From: Sphingopyxis sp. H050
GTDB taxonomy: Bacteria > Pseudomonadota > Alphaproteobacteria > Sphingomonadales > Sphingomonadaceae
Direction: 5' to 3'
NCBI RefSeq assembly: GCF_001468265.1
Contig: NZ_LNRZ01000001.1
Coordinates: forward strand, 620,001-684,000
DNA length: 64,000 bases
A program made the position numbers and the translations under genes. The notes under the pieces are model-generated. The model was not told the DNA's origin and ran no database searches. It worked only from the letters and a program-made list of their open reading frames with translations. How positions within the stretch are numbered: the stretch's first letter is position 1; every line of letters begins with the position of its first letter. This document shows, piece by piece, positions 45,182 through 54,674 of the stretch.

Positions 45182-45373
45182 TCAGTCGCGCTGGAAAATC
45201 TCTTCGATCCGCATGTCGAACAGGTCGGCGATGCGAAAGGCAAGGGGGAGCGACGGATCATATTTCCCGGTCTCGATCGCGTTGACCGACTGGCGCGATA
45301 CCTCCAGCCGGTCGGCCAGGTCCTGCTGGCTCCAGTCGCGTTCGGCGCGCAGCACTTTCAGCCGGTTTTTCAC
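45182..45373 (-). CDS. Small XRE-type HTH regulator
   Basis: A 63-residue, HTH-only regulator: 'MKNRLKVLRAERDWSQQDLADRLEVSRQSVNAIETGKYDPSLPLAFRIADLFDMRIEEIFQ' covers the complete five-helix XRE domain with no sensor domain. It overlaps the preceding membrane protein gene (ATGA). Such pairs are common, and the HTH protein usually represses the pair. Repeated TGTCA motifs in the shared promoter are the likely operator. Confidence 0.92.
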   Translation of the reverse strand: MKNRLKVLRAERDWSQQDLADRLEVSRQSVNAIETGKYDPSLPLAFRIADLFDMRIEEIFQRD

Positions 45374-45792
45374 GCGCAGCCGCCGACGGTGCCCATCGTC
45401 ACCTTATTAAAGAATGCGCCGAGTCCCAGCCCGACGAACCAGAAAAAGGCGGCGCCGAACCCGCCGTTGCCCGGTGCAACGAGGTCGTAATTCTGCAGGA
45501 ATTCCCAGATCGTCATGACAGTCAGGCAAAAGCCTGTAGCGAACAGGCATTGGCGGACCTGAAGCATGCGGATGAACTCGTCGGGTTCCTCGACCAGCAG
45601 CCGCATGACCGCCCAGAAGACGCCGATGATCGGCAGCGCCGGAGCGATCGCCAGCGCATAGGCGGGGATACCGGCGATACTGGTGTGCCGAAAGGTCCAG
45701 CCCGCGGTAAAGATCAGCATGATATAGATGCTCATCAGCACCGCCATGCGGATCAAATAGCGGCGGGTCGCGGCACTTCTGTACATAGCCAT
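45370..45792 (-). CDS. Four-helix membrane protein paired with the XRE regulator
   Basis: A 140-residue integral membrane protein with hydrophobic helices at about 15-32, 42-65, 85-103 and 110-128. Between helices 2 and 3 is the charged 'LLVEEPDEFIRMLQVRQCLFATG', a segment conserved in similar HTH-linked proteins. No transporter or enzyme motif is visible. It is the first gene of a two-gene unit with GGAGG before the ATG. Confidence 0.75.
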   Translation of the reverse strand: MAMYRSAATRRYLIRMAVLMSIYIMLIFTAGWTFRHTSIAGIPAYALAIAPALPIIGVFWAVMRLLVEEPDEFIRMLQVRQCLFATGFCLTVMTIWEFLQNYDLVAPGNGGFGAAFFWFVGLGLGAFFNKVTMGTVGGCA

Positions 45793-45823
45793 GTCAAGGA
45801 ACCTCCATAAATTGACAAGTCTA

Positions 45824-45851
45824 CTTTACTCGATTCGCCCGCTTAGTCAAG
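45824..45851 (-). promoter_or_regulatory. Promoter with repeated TGTCA motifs upstream of the membrane protein/XRE pair
   Basis: Minus strand: TTGACT (45851-45846), 16 bases, TAAAGT (45829-45824), about 30 bp before the ATG at 45792. Around it TGTCA or TTGACA half-sites occur at about 45811-45818, 45846-45856 and 45856-45872, flanking and overlapping the -35 box. This spacing suits autoregulation by the small XRE protein. Confidence 0.6.
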
Positions 45852-45891
45852 TGACATTGACATACTGACAAGGCCGCCACTCATTACGGAT

Positions 45892-45945
45892 GCGCCGCGC
45901 CCCTTGCGGCGGCGCAGTATGGCTGGCAAAGGGGCGCCGCACTTT
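45892..45945 (+). promoter_or_regulatory. thrS leader with mutually exclusive hairpins
   Basis: TGCGCCGC (45892-45899) can pair with GCGGCGCA (45910-45917). The same GCGGCGC can instead pair with GCGCCGC (45935-45941), which is followed by ACTTTT. These are therefore alternative anti-terminator and terminator-like structures about 30 bp before the thrS ATG. No leader peptide or T-box motif is evident. Confidence 0.35.
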
Positions 45946-45970
45946 TGCGCGAAGAAAGGCCGATTTTTAA

Positions 45971-47974
45971 ATGTCCCAGATGATCCGCGTCACCCTTCCC
46001 GATGGCTCTGCCCGAGAAGTCGGGCGCGGAACCACCCCGGCGCAGATTGCGGCGAATATCGGACCCGGCCTTGCGAAGGCGGCGCTCGCCGCGAAAATCG
46101 ACGGCGAGCTGCGCGACATCATGCGCCCGCTCGAAGAAGACACGAACCTCGCGCTGGTGACGAGCCGCGACGAGGCCGATGCGCTCGAACTCGTGCGCCA
46201 CGACTTTGCGCATGTCCTGGCCGAGGCGGTGCAGAACCTGTTTCCCGGCACGCAGATCACCTTCGGTCCCTCGACGAACGACGGCTTTTACTATGACTTC
46301 GCACCGACCGCCGAGCACGGCCCGTTCCGCGACGAGGAGCTGCCGCTGATCGAGGAGGAGATGCGCAGGATCATCGCCGCCGACCTGCCGCTGACGCGCG
46401 AAGTGTGGGAGCGCGACAAGCTGATCGCGAAGTGGGAGGCCGAGGGCGAGACGTTCAAGGCCGAATGGGCGCACGAATTGCCGGAGGGCGAGGAACTGAC
46501 GGTTTACCGTTCGGGCGAAGGCTGGATGGACATGTGCCGCGGGCCGCATCTGGCGTCGACCGGCAAGCTCGATCCGGCGGCGTTCAAGCTGACGCGCGTT
46601 TCGGGCGCCTATTGGCGGGGCGACCAGAAGAATGCGCAGTTGTCGCGCATCTATGGCACCGGCTGGCTCAACAAGAAGCAGCTCGCCGAGCATCTCGTCC
46701 GGCTGGAGGAGGCCGCCAAGCGTGACCATCGCAAGATCGGCCGCGAGATGGACCTCTTCCACCTGCAGGAAGAGGCGCATGGCAGCGTCTTCTGGCACCC
46801 CAAGGGCTATCGCATCTACCGCGAGCTAGAGGCCTATATGCGCCGCGCGATCGACGGCGCGGGCTATCAGGAGGTCAAGACCCCGCAGGTGATGGACGCC
46901 AAGCAGTGGGAACAATCGGGCCACTGGGGCAAATATCGCGAGAATATGTTCGTCATCCCCGACGAGGTGCCGAACATCGAGGATGACGGCCCGCTGGTCT
47001 CGGACCACGCCGAGTGGATGGCGCTGAAGCCGATGAACTGCCCTGCGCACGTCTTGATCTTCCGTCAGGGGATGAAGTCGTACCGCGACCTGCCGTTGCG
47101 CATGGCCGAAATGGGCTGCTGTCACCGAAACGAGCCGCACGGCGCGTTGCACGGCATCATGCGCGTGCGCCAGTTCACCCAGGACGACGGCCATATCTTC
47201 TGCCGCGAGGATCAGATCGTGGAGGAAGTGCGCGCCTTCTGCGAACTGCTCGACCGCGTGTACAAGCAGCTCGGGTTCGAGAAATATGCGGTGAAGCTCG
47301 CGCTGCGCCCCGACATGCGCTTCGGCACCGACGAAATGTGGGACAAGGCCGAGGCGGAGCTGCGCGAAGCCGTCGCGCGCGCCGGCATGGCGAACGACGA
47401 TTATGGCTGGGAAGAACTACCGGGCGAGGGCGCTTTCTATGCGCCCAAGCTCGAATTCCACCTGACCGATGCGATCGGCCGCACGTGGCAGTGCGGGACG
47501 ATCCAGTCCGACCGCGTGATGCCAGAACGCCTCGACGCGAGCTACGTTGGCGAGGATGGCGAGCGCCACCGGCCGGTGATGCTCCACCGCGCGATCCTCG
47601 GCACCTATGAACGCTTCATCGGCATATTGATCGAGCATTTCGCCGGCCGCTTCCCGACCTGGCTCGCGCCGGTGCAGGCGGTCGTCGCGACGATCGTGTC
47701 CGACGCCGACGCATATGCCAAGGATGCCGTGGCGCAGCTGACCGCCGCAGGCATCCGCGTCGAGGCCGACGTTCGCAACGAGAAGATCAACTACAAGGTC
47801 CGCGAACACAGCCTCGCCAAGGTCCCCTATCTGCTTGTGGTCGGCAACCGCGAGGCCGAGGAAGGCACCGTCGCGATCCGCACCCTCGGGCAGGACGGCC
47901 AGCGCATCATGCCGCTCGCCGAAGCGATCGCGATGCTGAAGGGCGAGGCCACCCCGCCGGACCTCAAGGATTGA
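45971..47974 (+). CDS. thrS: Threonyl-tRNA synthetase
   Basis: Class II aminoacyl-tRNA synthetase (667 aa). The N-terminal TGS domain (about 1-65) is followed by the editing domain with '[18 protein letters not shown]' and the zinc-associated 'MDMCRGPHL'. The catalytic core has zinc Cys in '[15 protein letters not shown]', motif 2 '[32 protein letters not shown]' and motif 3 '[21 protein letters not shown]'. The anticodon domain is C-terminal. The family HSxxH in the editing site reads HDFAH here. The ATG at 45971 is preceded by an A-rich, weak ribosome site. Confidence 0.97.
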   Translation: MSQMIRVTLPDGSAREVGRGTTPAQIAANIGPGLAKAALAAKIDGELRDIMRPLEEDTNLALVTSRDEADALELVRHDFAHVLAEAVQNLFPGTQITFGPSTNDGFYYDFAPTAEHGPFRDEELPLIEEEMRRIIAADLPLTREVWERDKLIAKWEAEGETFKAEWAHELPEGEELTVYRSGEGWMDMCRGPHLASTGKLDPAAFKLTRVSGAYWRGDQKNAQLSRIYGTGWLNKKQLAEHLVRLEEAAKRDHRKIGREMDLFHLQEEAHGSVFWHPKGYRIYRELEAYMRRAIDGAGYQEVKTPQVMDAKQWEQSGHWGKYRENMFVIPDEVPNIEDDGPLVSDHAEWMALKPMNCPAHVLIFRQGMKSYRDLPLRMAEMGCCHRNEPHGALHGIMRVRQFTQDDGHIFCREDQIVEEVRAFCELLDRVYKQLGFEKYAVKLALRPDMRFGTDEMWDKAEAELREAVARAGMANDDYGWEELPGEGAFYAPKLEFHLTDAIGRTWQCGTIQSDRVMPERLDASYVGEDGERHRPVMLHRAILGTYERFIGILIEHFAGRFPTWLAPVQAVVATIVSDADAYAKDAVAQLTAAGIRVEADVRNEKINYKVREHSLAKVPYLLVVGNREAEEGTVAIRTLGQDGQRIMPLAEAIAMLKGEATPPDLKD

Positions 47975-48828
47975 GAGCGAAACCGCGGCGGCGATGGCGG
48001 CGCTGGGCCGCGCTTCTGGCATTGCTCGGCGGCGCGATCCTCGCGCGCGGCTACTGGAATTCGACCCGCGACCCCGTCGTCCGCACCGCGGCGGTCGCGG
48101 TCGCCAACTGGCCTGCGGGGCAAGCCCCGCTGCGGGTGCTGCTCCTTTCGGACACGCATGTCGCGGGGCCCGACATGCCGCCCGCCCGGCTTGCACGGAT
48201 CGTCGACAGGCTCAACCGGCTGAAACCCGATCTGGTCCTGATCGCGGGCGACCTCGTCAGCGAAAAGCGCACCGCGACGCATATCTACACGCCCGCCGAG
48301 ATCGTCGCGCCCCTCGGGCGGCTGCGGGCGCCACTTGGCGTCATCGTCGCGCCCGGCAATCACGATCACTGGTTCCGGCCCGACGCGCTGCGCGGCGCGC
48401 TCGAGGCACGAGGGCTGCGCGTCCTGCAGAACGAGGCGGTGAAACGCGGTCCGCTGATCATCGGCGGGGTCGACGATGACTACACGCGGCACGACGATAT
48501 TCCCGGGACGCTCGCCGCGATGGACGCGCTCGGGCCGGGCGTGCCCGTCATCGTCTCGCACAGCCCCGACATCGTCCCCGGCATCGGCCGTCCGGTCGCG
48601 GCGGTGTTCGCGGGGCATACGCATTGCGGGCAAATCCGCCTGCCCGTGATCGGCGCGCTGACCTATGTGTCGCGCTACGGCAATCGTTTCGCGTGCGGCG
48701 ACATCACCGACAACGGCCAGCGGCTGTTTGTCGGCGCAGGGCTCGGGACAAGCATCCTGCCGCTTCGCTTCAACACGCCGCCCGATGTGTGGCTGGTGAC
48801 GCTCGGGCCGCAGGGCGCTGCCCGGTGA
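47971..48828 (+). CDS. Metallophosphoesterase (YaeI-like)
   Basis: A 285-residue calcineurin-like phosphoesterase with one N-terminal hydrophobic anchor ([20 protein letters not shown]). Metal motifs in order are '[12 protein letters not shown]', '[12 protein letters not shown]', '[12 protein letters not shown]', '[10 protein letters not shown]' and '[15 protein letters not shown]', a complete set. Relatives act on UDP-diacylglucosamine or other phosphodiesters, and the substrate here is unknown. It starts at TTG 47971 overlapping the thrS stop (TTGA), so translation is coupled. Confidence 0.9.
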   Translation: MRAKPRRRWRRWAALLALLGGAILARGYWNSTRDPVVRTAAVAVANWPAGQAPLRVLLLSDTHVAGPDMPPARLARIVDRLNRLKPDLVLIAGDLVSEKRTATHIYTPAEIVAPLGRLRAPLGVIVAPGNHDHWFRPDALRGALEARGLRVLQNEAVKRGPLIIGGVDDDYTRHDDIPGTLAAMDALGPGVPVIVSHSPDIVPGIGRPVAAVFAGHTHCGQIRLPVIGALTYVSRYGNRFACGDITDNGQRLFVGAGLGTSILPLRFNTPPDVWLVTLGPQGAAR

Positions 48829-49586
48829 ACGGCGCGCTCCACCTTGTCGGCCTCGCGCCGCTGACTTTCGCGGGCGCGGCCGCGATGACGTTCGGCGCGG
48901 CCTTCGTGCGCGGCCTGACCGGCTTCGGCATGGCGATCATCCTCGTGCCCCTGCTCGGCATGCTTATGCCGCCGGGGCAGGCGGTGGTGCTCGGGATCAT
49001 CCTGCAACTGCTGATCGGTCCTGTTGGATTTCGCCGGATCGCAAACGACGCCGACCGTCGCACCGCCGTTCCTATCGCCATGCTCGCGATGCTCGCGACC
49101 CCGCTGGGCATGCTCGCGCTGAAGGCCGTGACCCCCGACGTTGCGCGGCTCATGATCGCGATCATCGCGATCGGTGCCTTTCTGCTGATCCTGATGCCGC
49201 AGCATCCCGACGGCCATCGGCCCGGCCCGGCCGCTATCGGAGCGACCGGTATCGCCTCGGGCATCCTCACCGGTTTCGCCGCAATGCCCGGCCCGCCGGT
49301 TGTGCCCTTCTACCTCCGCCAGCGGATTGCGCCCGCGACCGCGCGTGCATCGATGATGCTCGTCTTCTTCGCGACCGCGATTGCGGGAACGCTTGCGTCG
49401 CTCTGGCTCGGCCTCGCAACGGCCAAGCTTTTCATCCTGGGGCTGCTGCTATTCATTCCGATGCTGCTCGGCGACCATGCCGGCGCGCGCCTGTTCGGAC
49501 GCGTGCCGGTGCCGGTCTGGCGCAGCATCGTCGCGGTCGTCCTCGGCGTCGCGGGCATATCTGCGCTCGTCCGTCTGCTGAACTAG
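48825..49586 (+). CDS. TSUP (TauE/SafE) family membrane transporter
   Basis: A 253-residue protein with about eight hydrophobic segments. Each half opens with the family motif: 'GAAFVRGLTGFGMAIILVPLL' and 'GIASGILTGFAAMPGPPVVPFYL'. TSUP members export sulfite, sulfoacetate or other organosulfur anions. The GTG at 48825 overlaps the metallophosphoesterase stop (GTGA). The ATG-started longer frame overlaps most of the preceding gene's 3' end and is rejected. The stop overlaps the stop of the convergent ABC permease. Confidence 0.88.
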   Translation: MNGALHLVGLAPLTFAGAAAMTFGAAFVRGLTGFGMAIILVPLLGMLMPPGQAVVLGIILQLLIGPVGFRRIANDADRRTAVPIAMLAMLATPLGMLALKAVTPDVARLMIAIIAIGAFLLILMPQHPDGHRPGPAAIGATGIASGILTGFAAMPGPPVVPFYLRQRIAPATARASMMLVFFATAIAGTLASLWLGLATAKLFILGLLLFIPMLLGDHAGARLFGRVPVPVWRSIVAVVLGVAGISALVRLLN

Positions 49587-52087
49587 AGACTCCGTAGCGC
49601 CTGCGCGGGCTTGGCGGAGAGCAAGGGCCAGCTCCCCGCAATCCCGATCAGGAACGACAGGCCCGCGCCGCCGATCAGCGTCAGTCCGACGATCAGCGGA
49701 TCAGGTGCGAAGGTGAAGTCGAAGATCCGCGTCACGACATACCAGGCCCCCGCGAGCCCAAGGCCCAAAGCCAGCACCGCGAGAATGGCCGCCAGTACCG
49801 CATATTCCATCGCCTGCGCGCCGAGGATCTGGCCGCGCGTCGCGCCCAGCAGCTTCAGGATCACGCTGTCGTACACGCGCCGCTCGCGGCTCGCGGCGAT
49901 CGCGCCGATCAGCACCGCGATGCCCGCGAGGATTGCGATGCTTGCCGCCGCCGCGATCGCCTGGCTCATCTGGGTAAGCAGGGTCGTGACCTGGCCGATG
50001 ACTTCGCGCACCTGAATCAGCGACGCCGAGGGAAAAGCGCGAGGCAGGCTGCGGGCCAGCGCGATTTCGGCCTGCTGGCCGACCGCGACCGTTGCGACCA
50101 TATTGTGCGGCGCCGCGTCGAGCGTGCCGGGCGAGAAGACGAGGACATAGTTGAGGCCGAAATTATTCCATTCGACGGTGCGGAACGATGCCACTTTCGC
50201 CTGAACCTCGACCCCCAGCACGTTGACCGACAGCGTGTCGCCGAGTTTCAGGCCCAGCGATGCCGCGACCTCCTGTTCGACGCTGACCAGCGGCGGGCCC
50301 TTGTAATTCGATGGCCACCACTGGCCCTCGACCAGCTTGCTGCCGTTCGGCAGCGTCGGGCTGTAGGTCAGGCCGCGGTCGCCGCGCAGCACCCAGGCGC
50401 CCTCGGGGATCTCGGCGAGTTCGTCGACTCGCTGGCCCTTGTACTCGGTGACGCTGCCGCGCATCGCGGGGATCATGTTGATCTGGGCGCCGGGGTCCGT
50501 CTTCGTGATCACGTCGCGGAAACGGGCCGCGTCGCCGCGCGGAATGTCGAGGATGAAGAAGCTTGGCGCGCGTTGCGGCACCGTCCGCGCGATCTCGGCG
50601 GTGATGCTCGTCTGGATCGCGGCGAGCGTCACGAACAGCGTCAGGCCCAGCCCTAGGGCCACGACCAGCGCCCCCGTCGCAGCACCCGGCCGGTGCAGGT
50701 TCGCGACCGCGAGACGCAGCAGCGGGCGCTTGGGCCGCGGCACCCGGCTCGCCGTTCGGCGCACCAGCCAGCCGAGCCCGACGAGGATCAACAACAGGCC
50801 GATCGCCGCGCCGATGAAGGCGAGCGCGAACAAAGGCTCGCGCGCCGTCCCGACCGCCAGCGCGATGATCGCCGCCAGCGCCGCGCCGACCGAAATCACC
50901 GTCCGACGGTCGATCCGCGCGCCGCCGTCGACCGTCGCGCGATAGAGCCCAGCCGCCGGGACATGCCGCGTCGCCGCGAGCGGGGGCAGGGCAAAGGCGA
51001 TTGCGATCAGCAGGCCATAGGCCGCGCTGACGATCAGCGGCAGCGGATAGAGCGCGAACCCAGGCCGGACCGGCAGCACGTCGCCCGCGACTGCGCCGAT
51101 CAGGCGGGGCATCAGCGCGCCGACGACCAGCCCGGCGGCGATCGACGCCGCGGCGACCGCGAGGATCTGCAATCCATAGATGCGCAGCACCGCCGCACTG
51201 TCGGCGCCCAGCACCTTCAGCGTCGCGAGCCCCGGCCGCTTGCCCGCGAGATAGCTCGCGACGCCGTTGCCGACGCCGATTCCAGCGATCACCAGCGCCG
51301 CCAGCCCGACCAGCGACAGAAACTGTCCCATCCGTTCGATGAAGCGCCGCGTTCCGGGCGCGCCATTGCTGCTGTCGGTGATGTCCCAGCCGGCGCCGGG
51401 GAATTTCGCCGTCAGCGCCTTGCCGACTGCCTCGGGGTTGGCGCTGGCCGGCAAGCGAACGCGATATTTGCTTTCGTACAGGCTGCCCGGCTGGATCAAC
51501 TGCGTCGCGGGTAGGTCCCCCAGCCCGATGATCGCCACCGGACCCAGCGTGAAGCCTTCGCCGAGCCGGTCGGGCTCCTCGGCGATGATGCCGTCGATCC
51601 TGAAGCTCTTTTCGCCGAACTTCACATCGCCGCCGACCTTCAGGTCGAGCCGCGAGGCGAGATCCTTGCCGATCCAGATCGATCCGGCGGGCGGCGGGCC
51701 TTCGCGGACGCCGCTCTCCAGCCGCATCGTGCCGTAGAGTGGGTAGGCTCCGTCGATAGCTTTCAATTCGGACAGCAGCGCGTCGCCGCCCGGCGCATTC
51801 GCCATCGCGCGCAGCCGCACGGTCGCCGACGGCGTGCCGATGCTGCGAAAGCCTGCCATTTCCTCGGCTGTGGCTTCGCGCTGCGGCAGGCTGAATTCGA
51901 TGTCGCCGCCGAGGATCGTCTGTCCCCGCCGTTCCAGCTCGGAGGTGATCCCGCTGGTCAGGCTGCCGATCGCCGCCAGCGTCGCAACGCCGAGGAACAG
52001 GCAGACGGCGAGCAGGCGAAGCCCGCGGATGCGCGTCGCCAGATCGCGCCGCGCGATCCGCCAGAGAGTCGCGAGCGGCAACATCAA
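49583..52087 (-). CDS. ABC transporter permease, FtsX/YbbP type
   Basis: An 834-residue permease with an N-terminal helix, a large periplasmic domain (about 45-250), a first FtsX core (about 255-370), a second periplasmic segment and a C-terminal FtsX core (about 700-830). This two-core layout corresponds to E. coli YbbP. The ATPase gene lies 34 bp upstream and a GDSL esterase gene is divergent, the same trio as ybbA-ybbP-tesA in E. coli. The substrate is unknown, and lipid or lipoprotein handling is suggested by the family. Confidence 0.9.
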   Translation of the reverse strand: MMLPLATLWRIARRDLATRIRGLRLLAVCLFLGVATLAAIGSLTSGITSELERRGQTILGGDIEFSLPQREATAEEMAGFRSIGTPSATVRLRAMANAPGGDALLSELKAIDGAYPLYGTMRLESGVREGPPPAGSIWIGKDLASRLDLKVGGDVKFGEKSFRIDGIIAEEPDRLGEGFTLGPVAIIGLGDLPATQLIQPGSLYESKYRVRLPASANPEAVGKALTAKFPGAGWDITDSSNGAPGTRRFIERMGQFLSLVGLAALVIAGIGVGNGVASYLAGKRPGLATLKVLGADSAAVLRIYGLQILAVAAASIAAGLVVGALMPRLIGAVAGDVLPVRPGFALYPLPLIVSAAYGLLIAIAFALPPLAATRHVPAAGLYRATVDGGARIDRRTVISVGAALAAIIALAVGTAREPLFALAFIGAAIGLLLILVGLGWLVRRTASRVPRPKRPLLRLAVANLHRPGAATGALVVALGLGLTLFVTLAAIQTSITAEIARTVPQRAPSFFILDIPRGDAARFRDVITKTDPGAQINMIPAMRGSVTEYKGQRVDELAEIPEGAWVLRGDRGLTYSPTLPNGSKLVEGQWWPSNYKGPPLVSVEQEVAASLGLKLGDTLSVNVLGVEVQAKVASFRTVEWNNFGLNYVLVFSPGTLDAAPHNMVATVAVGQQAEIALARSLPRAFPSASLIQVREVIGQVTTLLTQMSQAIAAAASIAILAGIAVLIGAIAASRERRVYDSVILKLLGATRGQILGAQAMEYAVLAAILAVLALGLGLAGAWYVVTRIFDFTFAPDPLIVGLTLIGGAGLSFLIGIAGSWPLLSAKPAQALRSL

Positions 52088-52121
52088 ATCCTCCCCCGCT
52101 GTGGGAGGGTCGTCAGGCCCC

Positions 52122-52832
52122 TCACGTCCTTTCCTCGATCTTCCCGTCGTGCATCACGACGACACGGTCGCAATTCGCGGCAAGATCCGGATCATGCGTA
52201 ATGATCAGCAGCGTCGCGCCCAGCGCCGCGCGGCGCGCGAAGATCAGCTCGATGATCGACTGCCCGGTCGTGGTGTCGAGATTGCCCGTCGGCTCGTCGG
52301 CGAAGATGATCGCGGGGCTGCTCGCCATCGCGCGCGCGATGGCGACGCGCTGTTGCTCGCCGCCCGACAGCTGCGCCGGATAATGGGTCAGGCGGTGTCC
52401 GAGGCCGACGGCCTCGAGCTCAGCCTGCGCCTTGCCGAACGGATCGTCGATCCCGGCGAGCTCCAGCGGCACCGCGACATTCTCGAGCGCAGTCATGGTT
52501 GGGAGCAGGTGGAAGGCCTGCAACACGATGCCGATGCGCCCGCGCCGTGCGCGCGCAAGGTCGTCTTCGTCCATCGCCGCGAAATCGAGGCCTGCAACGC
52601 GGATCGTCCCGCCGCCGGCGCGTTCGAGCCCCGCGAGCACCGCCATCAGCGAGCTCTTGCCCGATCCCGAGGGGCCGAGCAGCGCGACCGAACTTCCCGC
52701 ATCGACCTCCAGATCGACCCCGCGCAAAATTTCGACGGGGGCCTTGTCGCTCCCCAAAGTCAGCGTCACATTATGGGCGGCGATCGCCAGATCAGGCGCC
52801 CCCGTTTCTTGGGGTCGTTCAGCGTGGGACAA
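52122..52832 (-). CDS. ABC transporter ATP-binding protein (YbbA/LolD type)
   Basis: A 236-residue MacB/LolD-type ATPase. Walker A is GPSGSGKSS, the Q-loop is 'VLQAFHLLPTMTALENV', the signature 'LSGGEQQRVAIARAM', Walker B 'IIFADEPTGNLD' and the H-loop 'LLIITHDPDLA'. It partners the FtsX-type permease encoded just downstream. Only 16 bp separate its start codon from the divergent esterase gene. Confidence 0.94.
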   Translation of the reverse strand: MSHAERPQETGAPDLAIAAHNVTLTLGSDKAPVEILRGVDLEVDAGSSVALLGPSGSGKSSLMAVLAGLERAGGGTIRVAGLDFAAMDEDDLARARRGRIGIVLQAFHLLPTMTALENVAVPLELAGIDDPFGKAQAELEAVGLGHRLTHYPAQLSGGEQQRVAIARAMASSPAIIFADEPTGNLDTTTGQSIIELIFARRAALGATLLIITHDPDLAANCDRVVVMHDGKIEERT

Positions 52833-52848
52833 GAAGGAGTCCTTTGGA

Positions 52849-53562
52849 ATGAAAACGGCCGGATGGCGGTCTGCCTTGATATATGGTTGCGTTATCGCGC
52901 TTTGCCAACCGCTTGCGGCGTGTGGCTCGGCGGAGGCGCCGGCGGCATCGACGAACGACCAGGGCGATGCGAAGGCGGTCGCTGCGATCCCGGCGAACGC
53001 GCCGCTGGTGATCGCCTTCGGCGACAGTCTCTATGCCGGCTATCAGCTTGGTCCGAAGGAGGGTCTCGCGCCGCAATTGCAGGCCGCGCTGGCCGAGGAT
53101 GGTGTGGTCGCACGCGTGCAGAACGCCGGTGTCTCGGGCGACACGACCGCGGCGGGGCGCCAGCGCCTGACCTACGTCCTCGACAACGCGAAGACGAAGC
53201 CCGCGCTCGTGCTGCTCGGACTTGGCGGCAACGACATGCTGCGCGGCATCGACGCCGCCCAGACGCGCGCCAACCTGGACGCGATGCTCGCCGAACTTCG
53301 CAAGCGCGAAATTCCGGTGCTGCTCACCGGCATGATTGCCGCGCCCAATATGGGTCCGGACTATGCGAAGAAATTCAACGCCATCTATCCGGAACTGGCC
53401 GCCAAATATGAGGCGAGCCTCTATCCCTTCATCCTCGACAATGTGGTCGGCAAGCCCGACCTGATGCTCGGCGACCATATTCACCCCAATGCGAAGGGGG
53501 TGAAGGTCGTGGTCGAGGGACTGGCGCCGCTCGTCGAGGATGCACTGCCCGGTCCTGGCTGA
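52849..53562 (+). CDS. GDSL/SGNH arylesterase, TesA-like lipoprotein
   Basis: A 237-residue SGNH hydrolase. The signal ends in PLAAC (Cys25, lipobox-like). Block I is GDS with Ser60 in 'VIAFGDSLYAGYQL', block II 'NAGVSGDTTAAG', block III 'LGLGGNDMLRG', block V 'LGDHIHPNAKG'. It is equivalent to TesA/EstA, a lysophospholipase-thioesterase-arylesterase. The ATG at 52849 has AAGGAG nine bases upstream. The divergent ABC exporter genes suggest linked lipid or fatty-acid handling in the envelope. Confidence 0.9.
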   Translation: MKTAGWRSALIYGCVIALCQPLAACGSAEAPAASTNDQGDAKAVAAIPANAPLVIAFGDSLYAGYQLGPKEGLAPQLQAALAEDGVVARVQNAGVSGDTTAAGRQRLTYVLDNAKTKPALVLLGLGGNDMLRGIDAAQTRANLDAMLAELRKREIPVLLTGMIAAPNMGPDYAKKFNAIYPELAAKYEASLYPFILDNVVGKPDLMLGDHIHPNAKGVKVVVEGLAPLVEDALPGPG

Positions 53563-53617
53563 GCTGCATCATGGCGAGGAGCCAAGCGACGCGGCAATCC
53601 GGCGGTGGAGGGAGAGG

Positions 53618-54262
53618 CTACCCCAGCAATTTCTCCGCCCGTGCGCGCCAGCTCGTCGCGAGCGCATCCATTGCGGCGAGCGCGCGCAGCGCCTCCGGCT
53701 CGCGCTTGCCGGCGCCGCCAACGAGCAAATGAAACACCCGCTCGACGCTCCACTCGGGCAGCGGTCTGTCGACCAGTTCCAGTGTGTGGCCCCCGGCGAC
53801 CACGCCTTCCTCGATCACCCGGTAATACCAGCCGCTCCGCCGCGTCGTCACCACCGTCGCGGGCACCGTCGCGACGCCGAAGCGGTGCCCCAGCTTCCAG
53901 CACGGCTGGCGGCCCTGGCTGATCTCGACCAGCGCGCTGCCGAGGCGATAGCGGTCGCCGATGCAGGCCTCGCTCTCGATCAGCCCCGCCGTCGAGATAT
54001 TCTCGCCGAACGCGCCGGGCGCCTCCAGCAGCGCATGGCCGCCGAGCGTTTCGGCCCACCACGCATAATGATCGCGTGGATAATGGTGGATCGCCTTGTC
54101 GACGCCGCCATGCACCGTCAGGTCGGCCTGTTCGTCGCCGTCGATGCCCAGCAGGCCGACGTGTAGCGCCCGATCGACCGGCGTCTTAGCGATTGCGCTC
54201 GCCTCGTCGCCGCGAAAGGGGCGCGCCTTACCCGTCAGCACCGCATCGATCGCATAGCTCAC
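53618..54262 (-). CDS. MOSC domain protein (YiiM-like)
   Basis: A 214-residue protein with a MOSC domain: '[23 protein letters not shown]', '[13 protein letters not shown]', '[27 protein letters not shown]'. The conserved Cys in QPCWK is the presumed sulfur or molybdenum-cofactor-binding residue. YiiM-type proteins reduce N-hydroxylated compounds with molybdenum cofactor. The GTG at 54262 overlaps the stop of the YnfA-like gene (GTGA). Confidence 0.88.
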   Translation of the reverse strand: MSYAIDAVLTGKARPFRGDEASAIAKTPVDRALHVGLLGIDGDEQADLTVHGGVDKAIHHYPRDHYAWWAETLGGHALLEAPGAFGENISTAGLIESEACIGDRYRLGSALVEISQGRQPCWKLGHRFGVATVPATVVTTRRSGWYYRVIEEGVVAGGHTLELVDRPLPEWSVERVFHLLVGGAGKREPEALRALAAMDALATSWRARAEKLLG

Positions 54263-54588
54263 GCGGTCGCTCCCCGCGGCCCGAAGAGGATGATCGCCGC
54301 GCCACCAAGGCAGACCGCGGCACCGATCAAGTCCCACCGGTCGGGCCGCGCCCCCTCGATCGCCCACAGCCAAAGCAGCGCCGCAACGATATACACCCCG
54401 CCATAAGCGGCATAAGCGCGCCCGGCATGATCAGCATCGACCAGCGTCAGCAGCCAGGCGAACAGCGCCAGCGAGGCCATGCCCGGCACGAGCCACCAGA
54501 TGGGCTTGTCGAGTTTCAGCCACGCCCAGAAGGCAAAGCATCCGGCGATCTCGGCCAGCGCGGCGCCGATGTAAGCGAAAGCGGTCAT
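54259..54588 (-). CDS. YnfA family (UPF0060) membrane protein
   Basis: A 109-residue protein with four transmembrane helices in the pattern of small-multidrug-resistance-like YnfA. '[28 protein letters not shown]' covers helices 1-2 and '[23 protein letters not shown]' helix 3, ending '[16 protein letters not shown]'. The ATG at 54588 is preferred to one eight codons upstream because it matches the family N-terminus. It is co-translated with the MOSC gene. Confidence 0.92.
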   Translation of the reverse strand: MTAFAYIGAALAEIAGCFAFWAWLKLDKPIWWLVPGMASLALFAWLLTLVDADHAGRAYAAYGGVYIVAALLWLWAIEGARPDRWDLIGAAVCLGGAAIILFGPRGATA

Positions 54589-54611
54589 GCGCTCACCGTG
54601 GCCGGGTCGCA

Positions 54612-54646
54612 CCCAAAAGAAAAGGGGCGACCCGCAGGCCGCCCCT
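54612..54646 (-). terminator. Rho-independent terminator after the outer-membrane barrel gene
   Basis: On the minus strand AGGGGCGGCC (54646-54637), a short loop, GGTCGCCCCT (54632-54623), then TTTCTTTT. The stem has one mismatch in ten pairs. It lies 29 bp after the stop of the barrel gene (54675), a textbook position. Confidence 0.85.
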
Positions 54647-54674
54647 CGCTTTGCTTTCGCGCGTCCCGAACGGA

